Below are positions 1-10,201 of a stretch of 22,719 nucleotides of DNA, one piece after another. The notes under the pieces are model-generated. The model was not told the origin of the DNA. It saw only the letters and a list, made by a program, of their open reading frames with translations, and did not search any database. A program made the position numbers and the translations under genes. This DNA is from Croceibacterium_A sp039927815 (lineage in GTDB: Bacteria > Pseudomonadota > Alphaproteobacteria > Sphingomonadales > Sphingomonadaceae): contig JBDSUJ010000145.1 in NCBI GenBank assembly GCA_039927815.1, forward strand, positions 1 to 22,719, written 5' to 3'. Positions within the stretch are counted from its first letter, which is position 1. Each line of letters starts with the position of its first letter.

Positions 1-1914
1 AGCCCGACGGACGCTCACGTCCGGCGGCTGCTGGTCGAACGGCTGTACACGCAACTCGGCAACTTCATCGCTGGCGCGCTGTGCGGAATCGTCATGGCTT
101 GGGGCGCAGCGATCCAGGCGGGCAACCCGTGGCTGGAGCTTACCGCGGCGGTCCTCACGGCAGTCGCGGCGCTGCGCATTGCCAATTTCTATTTCCTGCC
201 GCGCATCAAGTTGTTCGAAACATCTCGTGTCCCCGAAATCGTGTTCGAGGTCGGCGCCTTTGCTTATGCCGGGATACTAGGCCTGATCGCGGCACAGTGC
301 GTTCTCCTCGATGTCCCTTACGGGATCGAGACCCTGACCTGCGTCAATGCGGTCGGCTATGGCATTGCTATCGCCGCGCGCAACGCCGGGCGCCCGGTCA
401 TCGCCAATGGTCAGCTGATCCTGGCGATCGGTCCAGTGGTGATCGCTTCTGCAATGACGCTGGATGTGCCCCACGTCCTTCTTGCCCTGACGCTATGCCT
501 GCTCGTACCGGCGATGGTCTCGATTTCGGCTTCGCTGTTCCAGGTCATGCGAACCTCGATCGCTGCCGCCGAAACCAGCGCCCAGCTGGCCGAAAAGATG
601 AGCATTCTAGCACGCACGGACGTGGTCACCGGGCTCACCAACCGGGCCGGGCTCAACCAGGATTCGGCCGAGATGGTCCGCGCGCTGCCGCTGGGTCACA
701 AGCTCGCGCTGTTCTGGCTCGATCTCGACAAGTTCAAGGAAGTAAACGACGTGCTCGGCCACCCGGTGGGCGACCGGGTGCTCGGCGAAGTCGCCAACCG
801 GTTGCGCGCGTGCACCCCCGCCGCAGCATGCGTGGCGCGGTTCGGCGGCGACGAGTTCATCGTCCTCGCGGATGTCAACGACCGGGCGCAGAGCGAGCGG
901 CTGGCGCGCGCCATCAGCGAGGAAGTGTCGCGCCCGATCCGCGTCGACGGCCAGCGGATCGACACCGGCGCGTCGATGGGCGTGGCGTTGTTGCCCGACG
1001 ACGCGGCCGACATGGACTCGTTGATGAAGGGGGCCGACCTGGCGCTTTACCATGCCAAGGTTCAGGGCCGCGGCCAGATCTGCTTCTTCGACACCTCGAT
1101 GACGCGCGACCTGGTCCGCAAGAAGGAAATCGAGGCCGAGCTACGCGCGGCGATCCAGCGCGATGAGCTGTCGATCTTCTTCCAGCCGATCGTCGATCTT
1201 GAGAGCGGCCGCATCCGCACGTTCGAAGCGCTCGTGCGCTGGTTCCACCCCGAAAAAGGCGAGCTGCGTCCTGACGAATTCATCCCGGTCGCGGAAGAGA
1301 CCGGGGTCATCATCACATTGGGCAACTGGATCACCGCCCAGGCGGCCCGCACTTGCGCGCAGTGGCCCGAAGAAGTGACCGTCGCGGTCAATCTGTCGCC
1401 CTTGCAGATCCGCGCGCCTGGCGCCGCGCTCGGCATTCTCGGCGCGCTGCGCGATGCCGGGCTGTCGCCGTCGCGGCTCGAGCTGGAAGTGACCGAAAGC
1501 CTGTTCCTCGAAGACAACGAGAACACCTCGCGCTTCATCGACGAGCTGTCCGCGGCGGGGGTTCGCTTTGCGCTCGACGACTTCGGGACCGGTTATTCCT
1601 CGCTCGGGTACATCAACAAGTATCCGTTCAAGAAGATCAAGGTCGACCGCAGCTTCGTGTCCGGCCCCAACATCGGCAAGAAGAGCGACGCGATTATCCG
1701 CGCGGTGGCGGAAATGGGCGCGACGCTCGACATGGACATTGTCGCCGAGGGCCTCGAGACGCTCGAACAAGTCGAAGCGGTGCGGCGTGCCGGGTGTACG
1801 CTGGGCCAAGGATATTACTTCAGCCGCGCGGTGCCCGATTACCTGGCGGCCATGTTGCTGGCCCAGGAGCGCGAGCGCGATCGCGAACAGAACGAAGATC
1901 GCAAGGTCAGCTAA
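1..1914 (+). CDS. GGDEF-EAL cyclic-di-GMP signalling membrane protein, 5' end cut by window
   Basis: Reading frame 1 is open from the first base, and the residues before the first ATG (position 94) already form part of a membrane helix, so the true start lies upstream and 637 residues are visible. About six hydrophobic segments fill visible residues ~20-200, followed by a short linker, a GGDEF domain (~203-365) and an EAL domain (~370-625). The GGDEF active-site motif is intact at 282-286. The EAL domain keeps EALVRW (E at 409), NLSPLQI, LEVTES, DDFGTGYSS (Asp pair at 526-527), KVDRSF, EGLET and GQGYYF, which are the metal-binding and catalytic positions of active c-di-GMP phosphodiesterases. 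Family knowledge: GGDEF makes c-di-GMP from GTP and EAL degrades it. The inhibitory I-site RxxD is not present at 273-276 (PAAA instead). Inferred to be an inner-membrane sensor with at least phosphodiesterase capacity; the net activity and signal are unknown. Confidence 0.93.
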   Translation, partial: SPTDAHVRRLLVERLYTQLGNFIAGALCGIVMAWGAAIQAGNPWLELTAAVLTAVAALRIANFYFLPRIKLFETSRVPEIVFEVGAFAYAGILGLIAAQCVLLDVPYGIETLTCVNAVGYGIAIAARNAGRPVIANGQLILAIGPVVIASAMTLDVPHVLLALTLCLLVPAMVSISASLFQVMRTSIAAAETSAQLAEKMSILARTDVVTGLTNRAGLNQDSAEMVRALPLGHKLALFWLDLDKFKEVNDVLGHPVGDRVLGEVANRLRACTPAAACVARFGGDEFIVLADVNDRAQSERLARAISEEVSRPIRVDGQRIDTGASMGVALLPDDAADMDSLMKGADLALYHAKVQGRGQICFFDTSMTRDLVRKKEIEAELRAAIQRDELSIFFQPIVDLESGRIRTFEALVRWFHPEKGELRPDEFIPVAEETGVIITLGNWITAQAARTCAQWPEEVTVAVNLSPLQIRAPGAALGILGALRDAGLSPSRLELEVTESLFLEDNENTSRFIDELSAAGVRFALDDFGTGYSSLGYINKYPFKKIKVDRSFVSGPNIGKKSDAIIRAVAEMGATLDMDIVAEGLETLEQVEAVRRAGCTLGQGYYFSRAVPDYLAAMLLAQERERDREQNEDRKVS

Positions 1915-2110
1915 CCCATATCGCTGTCAATCGCTATTGCGAACTGTTAGCAGAAATAAACCTGAACGTTGACCGCTTTGACGGTTGCCATGGCAATTCC
2001 CCCGGATTAGGGCGAGCCCAACTTCCGGCGCGATCCTCCCGCGGGTGGCGCGGACCGCCGGACCCGCCGCTTCAGCGCCCGCGCAAAGCTAAGGACCCGG
2101 CTGACACATC
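1915..2110. other. intergenic region before mdh with a 12-bp perfect palindrome
   Basis: This 196-bp gap should hold the promoter of the TCA operon. A perfect palindrome, TTGCCATGGCAA, lies at 1985-1996. A TTGACC hexamer at 1969-1974 could be a -35 box, but no convincing -10 follows at 16-18 bp. The part from about 2010 to 2090 is GC-rich. An AAGGA at 2091-2095, 15 nt before the mdh ATG, is the only purine-rich stretch near the start and is rather distant for a ribosome binding site. No gene or clear terminator was seen here. Confidence 0.4.
1985..1996. promoter_or_regulatory. palindromic site, possible operator upstream of mdh
   Basis: TTGCCATGGCAA reads the same on both strands and lies about 115 bp before the mdh start, beside the possible -35 hexamer at 1969-1974. 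Its size and position would suit a dimeric regulator. That is inference only; no regulator is identified and a 12-bp palindrome can occur by chance. Confidence 0.25.
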
Positions 2111-3088
2111 ATGGCTCGCCAGACAAACGCACGTCCCAAGATCGCCTTGGTCGGCGCCGGCATGATCGGCGGCACCCTCGCCCATCTCGCCGCCAAGAAG
2201 GAACTGGGCGACATCGTCCTGTTCGACATCATGGACGGGATTCCGCAAGGCAAGGCACTCGACCTCAGCCAGTGCGGCCCGATCGAAGGGTTCGACGCCC
2301 GCATCACCGGCACCAACGACTACGCTGACATCGCCGGCGCCGACGTGGTCATCGTCACCGCCGGCATCCCGCGCAAGCCCGGCATGAGCCGCGACGATCT
2401 GCTCAAGACCAACCTTGGGGTGATGAAGGCGGTCGGCGAGGGTATCAACACGCATGCCCCCGATGCGTTCGTGATCTGCATTACCAACCCGCTCGATGCG
2501 ATGGTGTGGGCGCTGCGCGAATTCTCCGGCCTGCCGCATAACATGGTGGTCGGCATGGCCGGCGTGCTCGACAGCGCACGCTTTGCCACGTTCCTGGCGT
2601 GGGAATTCGGCGTCTCGGTGCGCGACGTGAACGCGTTCGTGCTGGGCGGCCACGGCGACACGATGGTCCCGGTCACCAGCTATACCACGATCTCGGGGAT
2701 TCCGGTCGACGACCTCGTCAAAATGGGCAAGTCGAGCAAGGAAGCCATCGCCGCGATCGTCGCGCGCACTCGCGCCGGCGGCGGTGAGATTGTTGGCCTG
2801 CTCAAGACTGGCTCGGCGTTTTACGCCCCCGCCACCAGCGCGATCACGATGGCCGAAGCTTACCTCGGCGACCAAAAGCGCATCTTGCCCGTCGCCGCGC
2901 ACCTCACCGGTCAGTACGGCGTCTCCGACCTCTACGTCGGCGTGCCAGCGGTGATTGGCGCTGGCGGTGTCGAGGAAGTGATCGAGATCGCGCTGGACGA
3001 TGAAGCGAAAGCCAACCTCCAGACCAGTGTCGACGCGGTCAAGGAACTGCTGGACGCGTGTAAAGCGATCGACAGTTCGTTGGGGTGA
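2111..3088 (+). CDS. mdh: malate dehydrogenase (NAD-dependent, LDH-like type)
   Basis: A 325-residue protein of the lactate/malate dehydrogenase superfamily that oxidises malate to oxaloacetate in the TCA cycle in the cytoplasm. The N-terminal Rossmann loop GAGMIGG is at 15-21, and Asp39 at the end of strand 2 (LFDIMDG) fits NAD rather than NADP. The mobile-loop arginines Arg88 and Arg94 sit in RKPGMSRDDLL, the Asp154 of LDSARF and the catalytic His181 of GGHGDTMVP form the expected relay, and ITNPLDAMVW is the usual signature. Arg88 in the loop points to malate rather than lactate as substrate. Length is normal for the alphaproteobacterial type. The ATG at 2111 gives an N-terminus a few residues before the first strand; the ribosome site is weak. 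It is the first gene of a tightly packed TCA operon and its TGA stop overlaps the GTG of the next gene. Confidence 0.96.
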   Translation: MARQTNARPKIALVGAGMIGGTLAHLAAKKELGDIVLFDIMDGIPQGKALDLSQCGPIEGFDARITGTNDYADIAGADVVIVTAGIPRKPGMSRDDLLKTNLGVMKAVGEGINTHAPDAFVICITNPLDAMVWALREFSGLPHNMVVGMAGVLDSARFATFLAWEFGVSVRDVNAFVLGGHGDTMVPVTSYTTISGIPVDDLVKMGKSSKEAIAAIVARTRAGGGEIVGLLKTGSAFYAPATSAITMAEAYLGDQKRILPVAAHLTGQYGVSDLYVGVPAVIGAGGVEEVIEIALDDEAKANLQTSVDAVKELLDACKAIDSSLG

Positions 3089-3278
3089 GGTTTGCTATTG
3101 CCTTGGCACTTGTGATCATAGCGGCAGCCTATGGCGGACTTCCCGGGGGAGTTGCACGGATCTCCGGCGTCCCGCCGCAAACGAGTTTCGACGTTGACCT
3201 CGCTTCCTTTTACCTCGGCATGGTCATCTTGATAGGCGCTGCACTTTTTTGGACTGCCAAGCGAATTCGGAGCCCTAA

Positions 3279-3282
<4 letters not shown>
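3085..3282 (+). CDS. small two-helix membrane protein coupled between mdh and sucD
   Basis: A 65-residue protein of no family that I recognise. It starts with GTG at 3085, whose bases overlap the TGA of mdh (GTGA), and its own TGA overlaps the ATG of sucD (ATGA), which argues for translational coupling on both sides and so for a real gene. Two hydrophobic stretches (~2-18 and ~41-57) are joined by a short polar loop containing SGVPPQTSFDVD, and the C-terminus is basic (AKRIRSPK), which suggests a hairpin in the inner membrane with a cytoplasmic tail. No catalytic motif or cysteine is visible. It has no ribosome site of its own, in keeping with coupling to mdh. Function unknown. Its place between TCA genes suggests, but does not show, a link to the dehydrogenase complexes or their membrane environment. 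Confidence 0.7.
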
Positions 3283-4169
<887 letters not shown>

Positions 4170-4172
4170 GCC

Positions 4173-6974
<2,802 letters not shown>

Positions 6975-6987
6975 TTTGGGCCTGATC

Positions 6988-6992
6988 AGGAG
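6988..6992 (+). promoter_or_regulatory. ribosome binding site deciding between two tandem sucB start codons
   Basis: AGGAG at this place is 3 nt before the ATG at 6996 and 6 nt before the ATG at 6999. The second spacing is nearer to the usual optimum, so I place the start at 6999. Confidence 0.5.
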
Positions 6993-6998
6993 CCGATG

Positions 6999-8285
6999 AT
7001 GAGCAGCGAAGTCAAAGTCCCGGTACTGGGAGAATCGGTCACCGAGGCAACTATCGGCGAATGGCTCAAGAAGCCGGGTGAGGCGGTCAATCTCGACGAG
7101 CCGATCGCCAGCCTAGAGACCGACAAGGTTGCCGTTGAAGTGCCGGCCCCGGTTGCCGGGGTCATGGGACAATACCGGGCGCAAGTCGGCGAGACGGTCA
7201 ACATCGGCGCGGTCATCGCGACAATCGAAGACGGCACCCCCGCCGGCGAAGTAACCCAAGTTACCGAGCGCGAGCAGGCCCAGCCGGCCGAGCAGAAGCC
7301 GCCCGTGCCCAATGCCGCCGCCGCCGCGAAAGTAGCTGCTGCGCCCTCCGAGAGCGAGCTCGCCGATCCCACGACGCTGTCGCCCGCGGTCCGCCGCGCA
7401 GTACTCGAACACGGGGTTGACCCCACACAGATCAAGGGCACCGGCAAGGATGGCCGCCTGACCAAGGAAGACGTGGTGTCGGCCGCGCAGGCCAAGAAGG
7501 CCGCCCCGCCGCCGGTTGCACGGGAGGAAACGTCCGCGCCCGACCCCTCGCCGGGCCTGACCGCCGCGCTCGCGCCGACCGCGGACCGGCGGGAAGAACG
7601 AGTCAAGATGACCCGCCTGCGCCAGACCATCGCTCGCCGGCTCAAGGCGGCGCAGAACGAGGCGGCGCTGCTGACGACGTTCAACGACTGCGACATGAGC
7701 GCGGTGATGGCGGCGCGCGAGGCATACAAGGATCTGTTCGCCAAAAAGCACGGCATCAAGCTCGGCTTCATGAGCTTTTTCGCCAAGGCGGCGTGCCTGG
7801 CCCTCAAGAGCGTGCCGTCGGTCAACGCGCGGATCGAGGGCGACGACATCATCTATCACGACTACGTCGACATCTCCGTCGCGGTCAGCGCGCCGGGCGG
7901 GCTGGTCGTGCCGGTGGTTCGCAATGCCGACGCGATGAGCTTCGCCGAAATCGAACAGGCGATCGCCGCCTTTGGCCAAAAGGCCAAGGACGGTGCGCTG
8001 ACCATGGCGGACATGCAGGGCGGCACCTTCACGATCTCCAACGGCGGCGTGTTCGGATCGCTGATGAGCACGCCGATCATCAACCCCCCGCAGTCGGCTG
8101 TGCTCGGGCTCCACCGGATCGAGGACCGGCCGGTCGCGCGCGACGGCCAGGTGGTGATCAAGCCGATGATGTATCTCGCGCTCAGCTATGACCACCGGCT
8201 CGTCGACGGCCGCGAGGCGGTGACCGCGCTCAAGGTCATCAAGGACGCTATTGAGGACCCGATGCGCCTGCTGATCGATTTGTGA
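6999..8285 (+). CDS. sucB: dihydrolipoyllysine-residue succinyltransferase, E2 of 2-oxoglutarate dehydrogenase
   Basis: E2 core of the 2-oxoglutarate dehydrogenase complex: it takes the succinyl group from E1 on a lipoyl-lysine arm and moves it to CoA. A single N-terminal lipoyl domain (~1-76) carries the lipoylated Lys43 in LETDKVAVEV; a flexible Ala/Pro linker follows; the peripheral-subunit-binding domain (~127-162) has LSPAVRRAVLEHGVD and GTGKDGRLTKEDV; the catalytic domain (~195-428) ends with SYDHRLVDGRE, where His399 and Asp403 are the acyltransferase residues. Two ATG codons lie in tandem at 6996 and 6999. The AGGAG at 6988-6992 is 3 nt from the first and 6 nt from the second, so 6999 is preferred, and it gives the usual N-terminus length; the longer form would add one Met. 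It sits 24 bp after sucA. Confidence 0.95.
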   Translation: MSSEVKVPVLGESVTEATIGEWLKKPGEAVNLDEPIASLETDKVAVEVPAPVAGVMGQYRAQVGETVNIGAVIATIEDGTPAGEVTQVTEREQAQPAEQKPPVPNAAAAAKVAAAPSESELADPTTLSPAVRRAVLEHGVDPTQIKGTGKDGRLTKEDVVSAAQAKKAAPPPVAREETSAPDPSPGLTAALAPTADRREERVKMTRLRQTIARRLKAAQNEAALLTTFNDCDMSAVMAAREAYKDLFAKKHGIKLGFMSFFAKAACLALKSVPSVNARIEGDDIIYHDYVDISVAVSAPGGLVVPVVRNADAMSFAEIEQAIAAFGQKAKDGALTMADMQGGTFTISNGGVFGSLMSTPIINPPQSAVLGLHRIEDRPVARDGQVVIKPMMYLALSYDHRLVDGREAVTALKVIKDAIEDPMRLLIDL

Positions 8286-8292
8286 GGATCTG

Positions 8293-9696
8293 ATGGCCGA
8301 CACTTACGATTACGATGTCCTCGTCATCGGCTCGGGCCCGGGAGGGTATGTTGCCGCAATCCGCGCCGCCCAGCTCGGCCTCAAGACAGCCTGTGCGGAG
8401 AGCCGTGACACGCTCGGCGGCACGTGCCTTAACGTCGGCTGCATTCCGTCCAAGGCCCTGCTCCACGGCTCCGAGCTGTTCGACGAAGCGGCGCACGGCA
8501 CGATGGCCAAATTCGGCGTCGTGGCCGACAACGTGAGGCTCGATCTGGCCAAGCTGCAGGGCGAAAAGGCCACCGCGGTCAAGGAGCTGACCGGCGGGAT
8601 CGCATTCCTGTTCAAGAGGAACAAGGTTACCTGGCTGAAAGGCCTGGGTGTGTTCCAGGACGCGCACACGGTCAAAGTCGACGATCAGACCGTGACTGCC
8701 AGAAACGTCGTCATCGCCACCGGCTCTTCGGTCACGCCGCTGCCGGGCGTGGCGGTCGACAATGCCGCGGGCTTGGTGGTCGATTCCACCGGCGCGCTAG
8801 AACTCGACCGCGTGCCGCAGCACCTCGTCGTGATCGGCGGCGGGGTGATCGGTCTGGAACTCGGCAGCGTATGGCGGCGGCTTGGCGCCAAAGTTACCGT
8901 CGTCGAGTTCCTCGACGAAATCCTGCCCGGGATGGATGGCGAAGTCCGCACCGAAGCCCACAAGCTGTTCGCCAAGCAGGGCTGCGAATTTCGCATGTCG
9001 ACCAAAGTTACCGGCGTCTCCGTCGAGGGCAAGACCGCGACCGTGACGCTCGAGCCCGCGGCCGGCGGCACGGCCGAGACGCTCGACGCCGATTGCGTGC
9101 TGGTCTCAATCGGCCGCCGCCCGAACACCGACGGACTGGGCCTCGAAGCCATCGGGCTGGAGCTCAACAAGCGCGGCCAGATCGAAACCGACGGCGAGTT
9201 CCGTACCAAGGTCGATGGCGTATGGGCGATCGGCGATGTGATCCCCGGTCCGATGCTGGCTCACAAGGCCGAGGACGAAGGCATCGCGGTCGCCGAGAAT
9301 ATCGCCGGGCTGACCGGGATCGTGAACCATGCCGTGATCCCGAGCGTGGTTTACACCATGCCCGAGATCGCCGGCGTCGGGCTGACCGAGGAACAGGCCA
9401 AGGAGCACGGCGCGATCAAGGTCGGCAAGTTCCCGATGATGGCCAACAGCCGCGCCAAGACCAACCGCGACACCGACGGCTTCGTCAAAGTCATCGCCGA
9501 CGCCGCGACTGACCGGGTGCTCGGCGTGTGGATCATCGCCTCTGTCGCCGGGACCATGATTGCCGAAGCGGCGCTGGCGATGGAGTTCGGTGCCACCAGC
9601 GAGGACATCGCCTATACCTGCCACGCCCACCCGACGCACGCCGAGGCGCTCAAGGAAGCGGCGATGGCGGTGACCGGCAAACCGATCCATATGTAA
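8293..9696 (+). CDS. lpd: dihydrolipoyl dehydrogenase (E3)
   Basis: A 467-residue flavoprotein disulfide reductase that reoxidises the dihydrolipoyl arm of E2 and passes electrons through FAD to NAD. The FAD dinucleotide fold GSGPGGYVAAIRAAQLG is near the N-terminus; the redox disulfide is Cys45/Cys50 in GGTCLNVGCIPSK; the NAD-binding fold is VVIGGGVIGLELGSVW; WAIGDVIPGPMLAHKAEDEG is the second FAD contact; the C-terminal interface has the His446-Glu451 proton relay in HAHPTHAEAL. GAGGA at 8284-8288 overlaps the sucB stop and lies 4 nt before the ATG, which supports the start. Only 7 bp separate it from sucB. The same E3 may also serve other lipoyl complexes such as pyruvate dehydrogenase; no second E3 is visible to compare. 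Confidence 0.97.
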   Translation: MADTYDYDVLVIGSGPGGYVAAIRAAQLGLKTACAESRDTLGGTCLNVGCIPSKALLHGSELFDEAAHGTMAKFGVVADNVRLDLAKLQGEKATAVKELTGGIAFLFKRNKVTWLKGLGVFQDAHTVKVDDQTVTARNVVIATGSSVTPLPGVAVDNAAGLVVDSTGALELDRVPQHLVVIGGGVIGLELGSVWRRLGAKVTVVEFLDEILPGMDGEVRTEAHKLFAKQGCEFRMSTKVTGVSVEGKTATVTLEPAAGGTAETLDADCVLVSIGRRPNTDGLGLEAIGLELNKRGQIETDGEFRTKVDGVWAIGDVIPGPMLAHKAEDEGIAVAENIAGLTGIVNHAVIPSVVYTMPEIAGVGLTEEQAKEHGAIKVGKFPMMANSRAKTNRDTDGFVKVIADAATDRVLGVWIIASVAGTMIAEAALAMEFGATSEDIAYTCHAHPTHAEALKEAAMAVTGKPIHM

Positions 9697-9706
9697 CGGT
9701 GCGCAG

Positions 9707-10138
9707 TTGAGCCAACTTCGTCCGTTCCATCTCGCGTTCCCGGTCGACAACCTCGACACCGCGCGCGCGTTTTGGGGCGAGACCATGGGCTGTCCCGAGG
9801 GGCGCAGCGCGGAAGCATGGATCGATTTCGACCTCTACGGCCACCAGATCGTCGCTCACCTCGCGCCCGGCGCGGTGGCTGCGGCGGCGCAGGCGGCAAA
9901 CGCGGTCGATGGACATGACGTGCCGGTGCCGCATTTCGGCATCGTGCTGACGCTGGCGGACTGGCATGTACTGGCGGAGCGTCTGACCAGCCGAGGTGTG
10001 GCGTTCGAGATCGAACCGTATGTGCGCTTTGCCGGCCAGCCGGGCGAACAGGCGACGATGTTCTTCCGCGACCCGAGCGGCAACGCGATCGAGATGAAGG
10101 CCTTCGCGGACCTGGGCCAGCTGTTCGCGACCGGCTGA
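9707..10138 (+). CDS. VOC-fold protein of the extradiol dioxygenase/glyoxalase superfamily
   Basis: A 143-residue protein of the vicinal-oxygen-chelate fold, similar to the 'predicted extradiol dioxygenase' group. Two beta-alpha-beta-beta-beta modules are seen, the first with FHLAFPVDNLDTARAFW and GCPEGRS, the second with HFGIVLTLADWHVLAERL and FFRDPSGNAIEMK. His8, His76 and Glu129 are placed as the 2-His-1-carboxylate metal triad of this superfamily. The start is a TTG at 9707; the in-frame codons between it and the lpd stop include no better start. It follows lpd by 10 bp and is probably transcribed with it, although no link to 2-oxoglutarate metabolism is known to me. The substrate cannot be told from the sequence; detoxification, ring cleavage or a non-enzymatic role are all possible. 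Confidence 0.85.
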   Translation: MSQLRPFHLAFPVDNLDTARAFWGETMGCPEGRSAEAWIDFDLYGHQIVAHLAPGAVAAAAQAANAVDGHDVPVPHFGIVLTLADWHVLAERLTSRGVAFEIEPYVRFAGQPGEQATMFFRDPSGNAIEMKAFADLGQLFATG

Positions 10139-10145
10139 GCGGCCC

Positions 10146-10170
10146 GGAACATCGCGCCGCGCCGTCGGTT
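10146..10170 (+). promoter_or_regulatory. candidate EcfG-type (general stress response) promoter before the DUF4403 lipoprotein
   Basis: GGAAC at 10146-10150, a 16-bp spacer and GGTT at 10167-10170 resemble the alphaproteobacterial EcfG promoter pattern GGAAC-N16/17-CGTT, with one mismatch in the -10 part. It would start transcription about 25 bp before the ATG at 10202, within the 63-bp gap after the VOC gene. Short motif, so chance cannot be excluded. Confidence 0.4.
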
Positions 10171-10201
10171 TGGAGGTGCGGGAGGCGATCCGCACATCAT
10201 C

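Noticed and set aside
81..1166. 361-codon open frame overlapping the GGDEF-EAL gene in another + frame
   Set aside because: Arg/Gly-rich shadow of a gene whose motifs are all in frame 1.
1969..1997. TTGACC as -35 of an mdh promoter
   Set aside because: No acceptable -10 hexamer at 16-18 bp; kept only as a remark on the intergenic region.
1990..2010. Six-codon ATG reading frame within the palindrome as leader peptide of mdh
   Set aside because: No ribosome site and no attenuator-like pairing after it.
10139..10160. GCGGC/GCCGC hairpin as terminator after the VOC gene
   Set aside because: Only five base pairs with a 12-nt loop, no T tract, and it overlaps the better supported EcfG-like promoter.
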